A DNA stretch of 64,000 bases from Tipula vernalis (lineage: Eukaryota; Arthropoda; Insecta; Diptera; Tipulidae): assembly GCA_958295665.1 (NCBI GenBank), contig OY282558.1:35113045-35177044 (forward strand), written 5' to 3'. Under the pieces are notes generated by a model, which had not been told where the DNA came from, searched no databases, and was given only the letters and a program-made list of their open reading frames with translations. Made by a program: the position numbers and the translations under genes. Positions within the stretch are counted from its first letter, which is position 1. Each line of letters starts with the position of its first letter. This document shows positions 20,986 to 32,945 of the stretch, in pieces.

Positions 20986-22590
20986 AAACTTTTGCCGCTC
21001 CAGTCAAGTGTGTCACCACTAAACCACAAACCATATTAAAGACAAAATTTAATTTTTATATTATTTTTTATAATTTTTTATATTTTTTACATTGTTATAT
21101 TGTCACCTATATTATCCAAAAAGTGGAAATTAGTTTGTTTATGATTTTTATCTATACACAGAGTTCTGTAGAAAAGAAAAATCCTTTTGTTTTCGATTTT
21201 TTTTTCGGCTTGTTACACTTGACCTTATTGAGTTATAATCTAATTCAAACACACTGCCAGAAGAGAAGTTTGAATCGGGACATCTTTCTATTGATAACAA
21301 AGTGACTGATGGTCGGCATCAGATCAGTATGGACAAGAACTACATATTGAGCAATGCAGCATGTATACTACGTTGACCTCGATGTTTAGTAAGATAGGTT
21401 TATTGTTATATATAAATTGGAAAAAGACTTCTTGACACATGTATTTAAATTTTCATATAGGCTTTATTAAAGCATTTTTTTAAATTCTTCTTTACTTACG
21501 ACTTATCTATCAAATAAAATTAAAATGGCGATAAAACGTTTCAATATAGTATTGAAAAAAGTTTAATTTTTATATCATTTACCAAATGTAGAAAATTTTA
21601 ATACCTGATAAATCTTTATAGTCCAATATAATTATTAAACCCATAAACGTATTATCATCAAGGGAAATTACATTTTATAATTTAAAATTTTCATTTTGAA
21701 ATTCAGCTTTTACAGTTTTTTTTGGGGGGGGGGGTGATTTATATTTGTAGTCCATAATAAAATCATCACCAAAATATAATTAATTTTTTTTTTTTTTTTG
21801 TATTGACCATTTTCAAAATTTGTTAACCATTGAAATATTCTACATATTTTATATGATTTGGTCACTTATTTGGGGATATATGGAATCACGTTAATCCATA
21901 AAATTAAATTCATAAAAAATACAAAATAAATAAATTATTATATTTAAATATAATTTTTTTGTATTTGAGATCCGGTTAGTTTTGCTCTGTTGCGTCTGTT
22001 CATAATTGGAAATGTGGAAAAAATGTAATTTTTTGATCAATCTGACGGAACTATTTTTGGGTCGATGAACGAATAAAAAAAATACAACATTTTTTTTTTT
22101 TACGTATAAAATATCATGTTAATTAATCAAATTAATTATGCAAATTTTAAAATATATACAATATGTACCTAGATTGATGTAAACACTATCAGCGTGTATA
22201 ATATTTTGTTTGTTAAGATAATCAGTTTGGTGAAAAATAATATTGCGTGAAACATTATTGCTAATTAGTAGATTAGCTCGTAGGCGAGACAATAAACCCT
22301 ATCCCCAGACGAATATTTAAATGTATTTATTTTTATGATATCACCACCATTCGCCATAGTTCACGGTATGCCGAAAAAAATTTCATTAAAAACGAATTTT
22401 CACACAATTTAAAAAAAAAAAAATATTTTATCCATGTTTATGTTTATCATCATGATTTAGTTGAAATTATTAAAATTAAAATTATGTTTCTACATAAAAA
22501 TGAAAATCAAGTTAAAATGTGTAAAAGGAATATCCTTGTACCATCATTTGTCAAATATTAATGTATTTTGTTGGGGGTTTTGTTGTTTGG

Positions 22591-22608
22591 GTGTGTGTGT
22601 GTGTGTGT
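22591..22608. repeat. (GT)9 microsatellite
   Basis: Uninterrupted GT dinucleotide run following a G-rich stretch. Confidence 0.95.
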
Positions 22609-24639
22609 AGGGGAGCGTTTTTGCGTACGCTGTATATACACGATCATCAAATGTTGAACAAACACAAGGAGGATTCAGAGAACATAAAAAATCGGAATAA
22701 TTTATAAACGGAAGTTGTTAATTTTTTTTTTTCTGATGATTTGATAAAAATAATGAAAAATTTTATGAAGGAGGAAGTTTGGTTTTTATTTTTACTCGGT
22801 TTAATAGTTTGCGCCACAATTTTTAATGAGGACCAAGATTTTTATTTGACAAAAACATACTCAAGAGTATAATGTATTTACTGAATGTGTGATGGGAGTG
22901 TGTCTCATATCCGGCAAAGCTGGATTGAAACACGTGATGTCGCCGGAATAAACTGCAAAAAAATTACAATATTACGTAATCTATAATTTTGCAATTAATT
23001 AAAAATATTTACAAATATTTTTTTTTTTTTTTTTCATCAAAATTGACACAATGACTAATGGAAAATTCGCTTCGTATATAACCAGAAATATTATTATCAT
23101 GGAAATAAATTATTTATTTAAAAAAAAATAAAAATTGCTGAGTCACGTATAGTGGTATTCACGAAACACGATCCACTATTCGTAACTGCAGTTGAAAACT
23201 AAAAATAAATAACAACACCTTCGATACGAATACACTATAATTTCCATCCACCTTTTAGAATTCCAACCAAAAAAAAAAAAATAACAAACCTATTGAAACC
23301 CGTAACAAATCCACTTGACGTTTAATCAAACAATAAAATGCTTTGTAATAAAAGTAATTCAGTTTTATTTTTTCTACGAGTTCAAAAGAAAAATGTATAT
23401 TTTATTTTTTACCTTTAATTTTGACAATAATTAATTAATTAATCAATTTAATTAATGAGTTTGAAGCCAACATGAGGTTTTTGCAGTTGTGTACAAAATA
23501 TATGTATAATACGCTAATGAAATTAGAGAATCAAACTAAGAATACGTATATGACCTCATAATGGAATTAGTTGATTAATTGGATTTATTGGTCGATTAGC
23601 CTCTAATAGTGTATTACGCATTAGTGAGCCGCATATTATAGAAATAAATATTTAGCATTTTTTTCTATTCCCATGGATATTTGTATACAGTATACAGACC
23701 CTAATTAAAACGATATTGATTTGCTGGGGTTCATTTTTAATATGTTTCGCATAAAATTTTTTCCGCGCCAAAAGTTTTACTTTGTACTCAAGTTAAACAC
23801 TATTTTGACGTGTTACCCAAGGTAACGATATACAAGTTCACCCTATGTGAACACAATTATTAACAATTTTTTTTTTTTTTTCAAGCGATTAACAATCGGG
23901 TATTTTTTAATAAATTTCACGTCATTGAATACATACAAAATATTTTTGTAGGGGTATAAAATATTTAAACTACTATAATTCATAAAATTATATTATAAAT
24001 CAAAAAAAAAAATTATTCCTAATTACTTCCCCTTTTTGTCAAAATTTCACTGCTTTCATTTCCACATCCACATAGAACTCTCGCATATAATATTGTAAAA
24101 AAAAAACTTTGTAAAGAAACTACAGTAAAAAATTATAACAACATTATTTCCCGTCTCGCAGTATGAACAATAAGTAATTAAAAAAATTAATAATTCATAA
24201 TAATAAAAAAATTGTGAGAACAATAAAAATCTTATATTAACGCAATTAGTCTCAACACCATTTTCTTAAAGGAAAAAAAAAATCTCTCTCCAAACAATAC
24301 AGAAGAAAACAACATTCAAAAAGAAAAACATAAACAAGAGGCAAACACAAAGTGGAAAAACTTTAACTATAAATCAAAAACGATTTTGTACATAGCCTTG
24401 TTCTTGTGCTTTTATATGGCAGCAGCACAAAAAAAAAAAAAATAATAATTATAACCTAAAAATCTTTTGGAGAGAAACGCCCTTTTTCTTGTGTATATTT
24501 TCTTTTCCCAACTTCTTCATCATCATCATCATCATCGCATCAGTTTCTTAACTTTAAACATTAAGAAAGCAAACTAAGAAAATAATTTTTAATTTAATTT
24601 ATTTCTTCTCGCTTTTCTTAATTTTTCATATTTTTTTTT

Positions 24640-24672
24640 CGTTTCGTTTCGTTTCGTTTTGTTTTGTTTTGA
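24640..24672. repeat. (GTTTC)n/(GTTTT)n microsatellite
   Basis: Pentamer array that changes from GTTTC to GTTTT units; 35-50 bp to the right is a complementary-looking run of CAAAA units (24708-24721), so the two could pair as a hairpin. Confidence 0.9.
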
Positions 24673-27600
24673 GGCGACCTTATACAAAGTGCCCCCCAAA
24701 AAAAAAACAAAACAAAACAAAATCAAACTACTGTTTACAATTTAAAACTTCTTATTTTACTTTCGCCTTCTGAACACCATTCGTATATATGTACATATGT
24801 ATGTATGTACATATTTTATTGTATAAGAAGAAAATTTTCTTATACATTTCCGCTTTTGACATGTTTCTCTTTCTCTACATAAAATATATCCAAACATAAC
24901 TTAACTTTAACAAATGGCGTGTTTTAGTTTTGTACATAATGACATATACACGCATTATTTAATGGTCTTGTGAATGTACATCCATATATCTAAACATACA
25001 TATAAGAAAAGAGAAAGAAATAAAAAAATGCTTAAGACAATTGGTTTTAGTTTTTATTATGTACATATTACGAGTATAAGACAGAGTTGAGGTTAAATAA
25101 TATAAAAATGAAAAAAAAACAAAATTACCGACCAAATGAAGTCATGCATGCTATTTAAAGTGAAGTTTATTCAAATATAAGATAAGACAAAATGGAGGAA
25201 AAAGTTAACCTACTCCCACTGTACACAACTATTATATTGATTAGACACTTTAATTGCGCTACATTGTTCAATATCATCCATCATTTTGCCAACAACAAAA
25301 ACGATTAATGCATAAATAAATAACCACAATAATTTAATAATTTTTGACATAAATTAATCCCCAATGGGCAATGTTCTAAATTAAAGACCGGGAATTAAAT
25401 AGGGGATGAAAACCGATCATCAAAAGAATATTAATGTGCGGGAGAGATTTGTTTCCATAATATTGATGTATTTTACATTTATACACCCTTATACATAGGT
25501 GTATAATAAACAGAGTATACGGCACTGGATATATTACATTGAATAGGGTGACAGTTTCGTTGCATAATTTTATTACAGAATTTTCCAATTGTAATGTAAT
25601 CTCAGAAAATAAATGCGATTTAAGAGCAACATTAAAATTAAAGAGAAAATTGAAACAAAAAATTTAATTTCGACGATCTTACAAATTTCAAATTTTACTG
25701 AAAAGATTTTACACTCTTATCGCAATTGATATCTAAATTTCTGATCCTATCGGTGTGCGAAATTCAATTTTGTATAATCTTTACTGTAAAGAGTAAAGGT
25801 TGGATTGGAAGACTGCTTACAATATTCTTAGCAACACTGATATTTCTTCACTTCTAGAAATCGTTGGTCTCCCTTTATAACGGAACATTTCCTATATCTC
25901 AATACCATACAATACTCAATGCTATACAACAATATTGTAAAAGCTGCGTAAAATATCTTTAAGCGTCATAATTCTTATAAAGCTAATTTATTTTTTTTTC
26001 AGTTGGATTTAGGATTGTATAGAATATTCGGTAAGTTCGAGCATCTCTGATCTCGTTGATCTTATAAGGGAATATAATTGTGTCCGAACAATTGTTCACA
26101 CAATTTAGCCATTTAGTAATCTTGGATGGTTTAAAAAATTTTGTACCACCGATCTTAGGTAAGCCCATAGGGATATGGGTAATACTTTCGGTTAGCGAAT
26201 ATACATAATTGTGATGATGTTTTTTTTGATTATTAAAAAAAAAAAAAAAACATTAAATCACATAACCTAATGGACCTTATTCGGCTTGTAGGCCGCAGGA
26301 AAATAAAATAGCATAACATAAACTTTATTGGTCAGGATCAGACGAAATTCGTAATTTTATTATGATCACCCCTATCCTTATACATTTTTTAACAACATAT
26401 TAACTTCTTTTAACAACATTGAAAAATTGAATAAGTTATACATAGCTCTTGAGAAAATTTGAATAAACACAACAACAACAAAAAATAAAAAATAAAATAA
26501 TGACGCAAAATAAATGTGAGACGTCTGGTGTTTGAAGTTGATCACTACGCTTAAAAAATACTCTTCATACTAAACATACAAATGTTGTAAAGGTAGAATA
26601 TTGGTCGGCTTGAATAAAGGCAAAGATGATTCTAATCAGTTTTTCCTCAAAAATTGTTCGCAAAATCATTTTCTGTTGTACGTATACAATGGTTTGAAAG
26701 TCACAGTTGGAAAAATAACTTTAACTTTTAATGCATACCTTGCATTACTACTCATGTATGTAATACAAGCTATTAGTAAATTGTAAAGTAATGATTGCAT
26801 TAAAATGAATTTTAACGCAACTATGAGGATTTCTAAAGCGGTATTTGCATTAAAAGTTATTTTTAATAAAACTATTAAACATTTTAAAGTAACTTGCTCA
26901 AATTGAAAAATTATACCAACAGAAAATTCGCTAAAATAAGCGGACTCAAATGTATATTATGAATAATAAGATCATGCGCATGTTTTGCATTACTGATATA
27001 AAATTCACTAAATCAAACCGACTATTATATATTCCCGACTATTATTCAATCACATTATAATGTGATTGCGCTGGACCTATGTGTAACAGCGATGAAAATG
27101 TTGATCCTTTAGTACTTTTTTCGGTCCTTTAGAAAGTAAAAAGTACTTCGATACTTTTTATTAACATTTCAGTCCTTTCGAAAAATTATGTATATTTAAT
27201 TTTGTCTGTAAACGTTAGGCAGCACTTTCTGAAGATCGAAACATTTTGCGTTGGACAACTCTTCGAATTTCAACAAAATTCAATTCTAAGCGCCGACGCG
27301 ACCGAATACGGACGGCAAACAAACGTAATAATGCTTTTTCCTTGTAATTTTGGCGGCCAAGGAATATGATCTTGTTCTTCTAATTGTAACTTGTGACAGT
27401 ATTCCGTTTTGTGGGAGGGAAAAATAGTATCTATTATATTTCTTATAAATAACTAAAATGGATAAGTAAATAATTTTTAGTTTAGTTAGTAAATTTCATC
27501 CTTTGTTTAAATTTCAATTACAACACCAAGCACGAATTCTAAATGCGAGTGAACGTGTCTTTATAAAAATTTGGCCATTTATAATGTTAGTACGATATTT

Positions 27601-27804
27601 TGAATAAAATTAAATTTAATTAAATCCGAAAATTACTTCAAAGTTATATAAAAACGAAATTTAAAAAAAAATAATTGAGTAATTTTGAAGTAATTTTCAA
27701 AAAATATCACATAATATTATAAATAGGCAAAAATTTTATGTATAAGTGATATTAATATCATAATTCTAAAAAAATATTTACTCGCATTCGCAATTCGGAT
27801 TCTA

Positions 27805-28344
27805 GGCCTATTCCACTAGTACAATTCCACTAGCCACAATTCTACTGCACACAATTCCATTGGCACAATTCCACTTGGCACAATTCCACTTGGCACAATT
27901 CCACTGGGCACAATTCCACTTGGCACAATTTAACTTTTTGATAATCAAACGGTTAAATTGTGCAAGTTGAATTCGTTTAATTATAAAAAAAAAGTTAAAC
28001 TTAAAAAGTTACCTAGAGGTAACTTGTATGCAGTGGAACGAGTGGAATTACTACCTTCACCATTTTTGAAAGGTATACCCATCTTTGATTATAAATTTGC
28101 TTCTTTGCCCACTACCCACTTCAGTTTTTAATAATTTAAAATCCATATAGTTATAATTATCTTCATAATTACATTTCAATAATACCAATAAACATTAAAG
28201 TGTGTGTTTGCGTTTCCGTGTAACTATACAAGTTGTAACGCAAGTTAAATTGTTCCCCAGATGAATTGTGTCAAGTAGAATTGTCCCCGTTGAATTGCGT
28301 CCAGTGGAATTGTGTCTAGTGAAATTGTGCTAGTTGAATAGCCC
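27805..28344. mobile_element. Foldback-type element built of 15-mer arrays
   Basis: The left arm (about 27806-27928) is a tandem array of roughly eight units of the 15-mer GGCACAATTCCACTT. The right arm (about 28248-28344) is the inverted array, with units such as CCAGTGGAATTGTGT and TCTAGTGAAATTGTG. The two extreme ends match as inverted GGSCTATTCMACTAGYACAA. Tandem subrepeats in long inverted arms define Foldback-like elements. The middle (27929-28247) has no coding capacity. A wider inverted match, CAAGCACGAATT (27526) with AATTCGTGCTTG (28354), surrounds it. Confidence 0.75.
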
Positions 28345-28839
28345 GCTACCGCAATTCGTGCTTGATGTGGATAGCCCCTACTTCTAAACAAAATATATAT
28401 GCCGACTTCCAAGTTCTGGTTAATTTAGCAACAGAATACCTGACTCTAATGCTTCACAAAATCAGCATTTAACCTTTTAGCCGAACTCTCCTAAAAAGAA
28501 AAAAATCAAAATACCTTTTTGTTACTTTTAGTGACAAAAAAGTGAAAAGTCGTCAGTTAGTGAAATATCGTCGTCATAGAATTATTGTTGTCTATGCCCA
28601 ATTTTTGGTGAATTTGAGTTATACCATATATGTAGCTAGGGCAAAACGACTATAAGCAATCCAAACTTTCCAACAAAATTCAGCTAACTCCAATCGTTTC
28701 TGAGATATTTTTTTTAAAATTTGGTCTATTTCCACAAAAATTTTACTGTCGTTATTGCTTGTGCTAATTTTTTCTCCAGTTTTTTTTGTCTATATCCTTG
28801 AGTTTTGCAGTATCCTTGAGGGAAGTTCCCTCAACATCA

Positions 28840-29280
28840 GCAGGATGTTCAACTTATTTAAGATTATATGTCTTGACATCAACAACAAAAAATGGAAATA
28901 CAGAGATACGTTCAACAAACAATTTGATTTGGGGTTCGATCGTCCTAAAAGATCTGGGCGATAATGTCATGGGATTACTAACGTTGCAAGTGCGCTTATA
29001 AAAATGTTGGAAAAATATATTAATTCTCAACCGGAAGTACAAACCATCATTTTTTGGTCAGATAGGTGTTTACTGCAAAACAGGAATTGCATGTCCTTTG
29101 CTCTACTTTTAAATAAGAGCTCACCACCCGCCTGCTCAGAACTGTATTGAACAGAAGTTTTCGGAAGCGGGCCACAGCAATACACAAGTTATTGACTCTG
29201 CGCGTAGCGTTTTGGAAAGAAATTTTAAAAATAAGTGTATATTCTCTGTAAAAGAATATGTATAATTACCAGAGGGAAGA
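28840..29280 (+). pseudogene. Decayed D-x-C-x-x-Q-N-R-N family protein
   Basis: Plus-strand pieces: FNKQFDLGFDRPKRSGR (about 28908-28961), which aligns with FNTLNIGFSTPAPDVCGTC of the better-kept relative at 50779-51039; FWSDRCLLQNRNCMSFALLL (about 29056-29115), aligned with FCDGCGGQNKNQHLLHSLMF; and EQKFSEAGHSNTQVIDSARS then VLERNFKNK (about 29149-29235), aligned with the G-H-S-F-x-x-A-D-x-x-F-A-x-I-E block. Order and spacing agree with a DDE-like transposase family common in insect genomes (I recall the C-terminal domain as DUF7869, unverified). Stops and shifts break it. It is not detectable as one open frame. Confidence 0.65.
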
Positions 29281-30619
29281 CAAAAGTTCACTGCAATACA
29301 CACGAAATGTTCCGATTATAAGGATCATAACGCGTATAAATTAAACTAAATCAGATACAGCATACAAAACTAAACATTTAATTTATGAGAAAGTTTCATT
29401 CTACAATAATTATCGCTGTGGTTATGAATGTGATTTTATTTCTGTGAAAATATCATAGAAAAAATCAAATGATACCGTTTACCCACAATCCTGCCTCTTT
29501 CAAGATTTGTTTGACATCATTACCCACATGCCACCAGTGGATCAGGTATTTTATAAGAATATTATTGAAATCTGAAATGGTCGTTCATCGTCCTATGGAG
29601 GACATGTTTCACCTTCAGTTCAGAGTGGAGAAGCAGTAATTCAAAATAAAACGGTCTTAAATTCTGTCAGGTTACTTATCTATAATTTTTAATCATGAAG
29701 TTATTACACGAATTAATTAATTAATTCAAATTAAAGTTTAAAAATAATAAAAAAATTCTGATGTTTCTATTTATGCTTAAACAAATGGCTTTTAGAATTT
29801 TGTTTTTTATGATTATTTTAATAAACATTGCTTGGTGTATGCTAAAAATTAGAATTTTCAAAAATCGAGGATGGAGACAAAATGTTATGGAATTAGACAA
29901 CCCTTTGAAGAAAAGTTGATCCAAAACTGGACATAGACAAAACTATTAAATTTGAAACTTAAATAATTAAAGTACTCTAAGTACTCTTTGAGTTTGAAGG
30001 ATTGTACTTCGTAATTAAGCTTTCTTCTAACAAATCTATTTGGTAACGAAAATTTAGTAATGAAATCGCCCAGGAACATCTTTAAATTTTCAGCTAAGCT
30101 TCAAATGCCGTTTTCTCCAATATAGGCAAAATACATAAAAGGTCAAGAATAATTGCTGAGGTTATGTAAACACGTCAAAAAATTAAAAAGTACTTCAATG
30201 CCCGCCCAATTTAGTCCTTTGTTGCTCAACATTTTAGTACTTTGAAATTTATGTCAATTTCATCACTGGTAATGCAATTTGCATTACAAAAACCAATATT
30301 TTTTCAAGTGTTTAGTTGGACAACAACCACCCCAGCACGACAAACCATATTCCAATTTAGCCATTATCAAAGCATGAAATGAACAACACAGAAACAAGGT
30401 CTAAATCACGAAGGAGGTAAAAAATACGTGAGGCAGATGCCGTGCAATTTTTTCACTTTGAAATATGAATTTTCCAATTAAGGTTAGTGTCCAAAAACTA
30501 AAAGAGCTTTGATATGGTACTTGGAGATGACTATAGAAGCAGCTGGATTGGCGGAAATTTTAAACCACATAAACTTGGTTGTTTCACTTAGTATCGGGAA
30601 ATGCTTATCAAACCATTTA

Positions 30620-31800
30620 TGTAAGATATTTAGGTCAGAATTAGACATATAATTAACGTCATTGGCAATCCAGTGCTAATACCATTAACAGAAGAAACAG
30701 CAAAGGACCCAACACCGTTCTTTGCGGCCCCCCAGGTGTGTGACACTTCTCTTAAACCAACATCAAACAAAATAGACATCAGTAGTTTGTGATCCACCAT
30801 ATCAAATGCCTTAGAAGCGTCAAGAAACAAACCAGCACAGATCTTACCATTGTTAAGACCATTATGAATAATATCCAAAAAAAAATCCAACATAGCCGAC
30901 TCAGTACTTCTACCTTGGCGGAACCCATGTTGATGAACGCTTAGTATTTTACACTGATCAAGAAATATGGGAACTCTGTTTTTAACTCCTTTTTCCAGAA
31001 CATTGAGAATAACTGGCTGAAGTGCAATGGGTCTATAGTTACCCTTATCACTAGGGTCACCACTTTTAAAAATTGGATTAATAGCAGCATATTTAAGCAT
31101 CTTAGGTACTACTCCCTGTTCAAAGGGGGACAGGGTTAATAGATTTAGAAATAGCTTTCAAAATATTGTTACTAATCCCTACAGCTAAAATTTCATTATT
31201 AGAAACCAGAGTCATAGAGAATTTTTTCGAACAATAATCATACGGAAGGTCGTAATTTATTGGTATGTATTCGCGAAAAATTAAGTCCTTAACATGTATA
31301 ATAGAATAACAGTTGAACTCATTAGAAATGTGTACTTCATTAGTAAGTAGAGTACCGCGATCGGATAAAATATTTTTAATCGATGATGCTTTAGCCTTTT
31401 TTGTTAAAATTACATTAATAAGGCTCTAATCCTTTTTAGCATCACCTCCATTAATTAAGAAACGATTCAAATAATACATTTCTTTCTCGCCCTTAACATC
31501 TCACCCTACAATCATATATTTCCCTTAAATTCATAAAATTTGGACGTTTTTTTGACTTTTTGCGAAATTTGCTTCTTTTCTAATTCGACTGGCATAAGAT
31601 TATTTGAGATCCATGGCTGTAAGAGCCTGATATTTTTGACCCGAGAATAAATATAAAACTGCTTTAAAATGTTCGAAATAATGGTAAAAAATGTATTACG
31701 ACAAGTGTGACCATTTGACATTTTAAGGAATATGTTAGATATGACTCGGCTGATAAGATCTCCCACCCTAACTGATAGAATCCCATTATTTAACCGTTTA
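30620..31800 (-). pseudogene. Second non-LTR retrotransposon RT fragment (jockey/CR1-like)
   Basis: Minus-strand pieces from high to low coordinate: NIRLLQPWISNNLMPVELEK (31640 region), the PW-x-x-x-x-L block upstream of the polymerase; MLKYAAINPIFKSGDPSDKG then NYRPIALQPVILNVLEKGV, the A-x-x-x-P-I-F-K-x-G and NYRPI blocks; HQHGFRQGRSTESAMLDFF; GLFLDASKAFDMVDHKLLMS with the first catalytic D; and, after a frameshift and a deletion, GGPQRTVLGPLLFLLL near 30690-30730. The FADD motif is gone. It differs from the LINE at 855-3960 in all motifs, so it is a separate family. Confidence 0.85.
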
Positions 31801-32455
31801 TTTTGAGCTCAGAAAAGATTACTTTCCAAAACATCATTTCATTTATCACTATCAAGAGCTAAATGCCGATTGAAAAATTTATGGACATTACCTTTTGAAT
31901 AAAAGCATTAGTTTTTTAAGAATAAGGCAAAACCAGCCAGAAACTTTGAAAATATTACAGTTACACTTACAAACGCTCATCAAGATTTCTAAGCAAATTT
32001 TCAGGAAGATCGGTTTAAGGCTTCTGTAATATGCGACCAAATTGAACATTTTTCAAATAAATTACTTAAAATGAATATCCCAAAAGAATTTACATTTGTA
32101 ATCAACAGAATGTCATATTCAAACACAATTTATAAAGAAAACGATGCTTTAATTTTTAATTTTGACGAAAATGAAAATGCCGAAATATGGGAACAGTAAA
32201 CCAATTATTATAAACAAATCTCTTAAAATACAAATGTTTGTATTAATATTTACAATATTTTTAACTTCACATAATTGCAAAAACCATATGTATTTGATAA
32301 ATTTTTGTTTGTAAAATCACATGTAGAAGCTTGCCCTGTGTAGAAGAACACACACTCTACCTTTTTGTATTAAAGAAAACAATCTACATGTCAAAATATT
32401 TTATTCAGATATTTTGTATAATACACAGATAAAATTTTTGTTCTAAGTTAAAATT
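31801..32455. other. No gene seen
   Basis: AT-rich; may include more of the upstream part of the LINE ORF2, decayed. Confidence 0.4.
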
Positions 32456-32459
32456 TTTG

Positions 32460-32945
32460 TACGGCGAAATTATTCAATTTTCAATATGAATTAAATCCGC
32501 GACATCTAATATTTTTTTAATTGAAATAATTTCGCGCGGATTAACTTCATATTGAAAAAATTAAATTGGAGCGGAATAAATTCAAATTTATCGGCGAAAT
32601 TAATTCATTTTCCAAATGAATTTATTTCCGCCGATAAATACTATCCACCATAAAAATTAAAATTTTGACTTACAAATATCGTCGTCAAAAGTGAAATGAA
32701 AAAAAATTACACATACTTTACACCTCCATGAAAAATTACTAAAAAGCTTGTACTTCAACAATAGATTGAAATGAATTTAACTTATTATTGTGAAATTTGT
32801 TTAAATAAATTAAACAAATAAAACAGTTTATTTTCATTGCAATATTAATTTATAATTTCAAATTAATCGGATCGAAACTGTCGCGAAATTGATTCATTTT
32901 GGTGGGTGAGATTAATTTGGTCCGTGAGTTTAATTCACAGAGCCA
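32460..32945. repeat. Cluster of inverted GCGAAATTAATTCATTTT motifs
   Basis: A motif like CGGCGAAATTAATTCATTTT recurs at about 32463, 32592 and 32879 in plus orientation and at about 32540 and 32615 inverted. Two pairs form hairpins: one centred near 32610 (TTATCGGCG ... CCGCCGATAA) and one spanning about 32463-32575 (CGGCGAAATTATTCAATTTT against its mirror around 32545-32575). The GCG-bearing words stand out from the AT-rich background. Element identity unknown. Confidence 0.65.

Larger units (their letters stand above)
20986..27087. other. Long AT-rich stretch without recognised genes
   Basis: No supported coding region in about 6 kb. It contains an 11-base G run near 21724-21734, a GT repeat (22591-22608), a CAT repeat (24517-24537), GTTTC units grading to GTTTT (24640-24670) and ATGTATGTAC alternation (24789-24812), plus many A/T runs. 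Open frames such as 25376-25588 and 26601-26786 are short and unrecognised. GCATTA-rich words accumulate at 26730-27000. Low repeat-gene content contrasts with the flanks, so it may be ordinary intron or intergenic DNA, possibly with regulatory elements that cannot be read by eye. Confidence 0.5.
27088..30281. mobile_element. Probable DNA transposon with CAGYGATGAAA termini
   Basis: The left end CAGCGATGAAAATGTTGATC (27088) is mirrored at 30281 by CAGTGATGAAATTGACATAA on the reverse strand. Just inside both ends are repeated TAGTACTTT, GGTCCTTT and AAAAAGTACTTCGA/AAAAAGTACTTCAA motifs in matching order. The interior holds a decayed gene (28840-29280) and a nested foldback element (27805-28344). 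CAGYG ends with subterminal repeats are typical of hAT elements, but the gene inside is not of hAT type, and no 8 bp duplication is left, so the superfamily is open. Confidence 0.6.

Noticed and set aside
27815..27930. Short regular repeats considered as a CRISPR array
   Set aside because: The 15-mers are tandem without unique spacers, are mirrored 300 bp away, and the DNA is eukaryotic.
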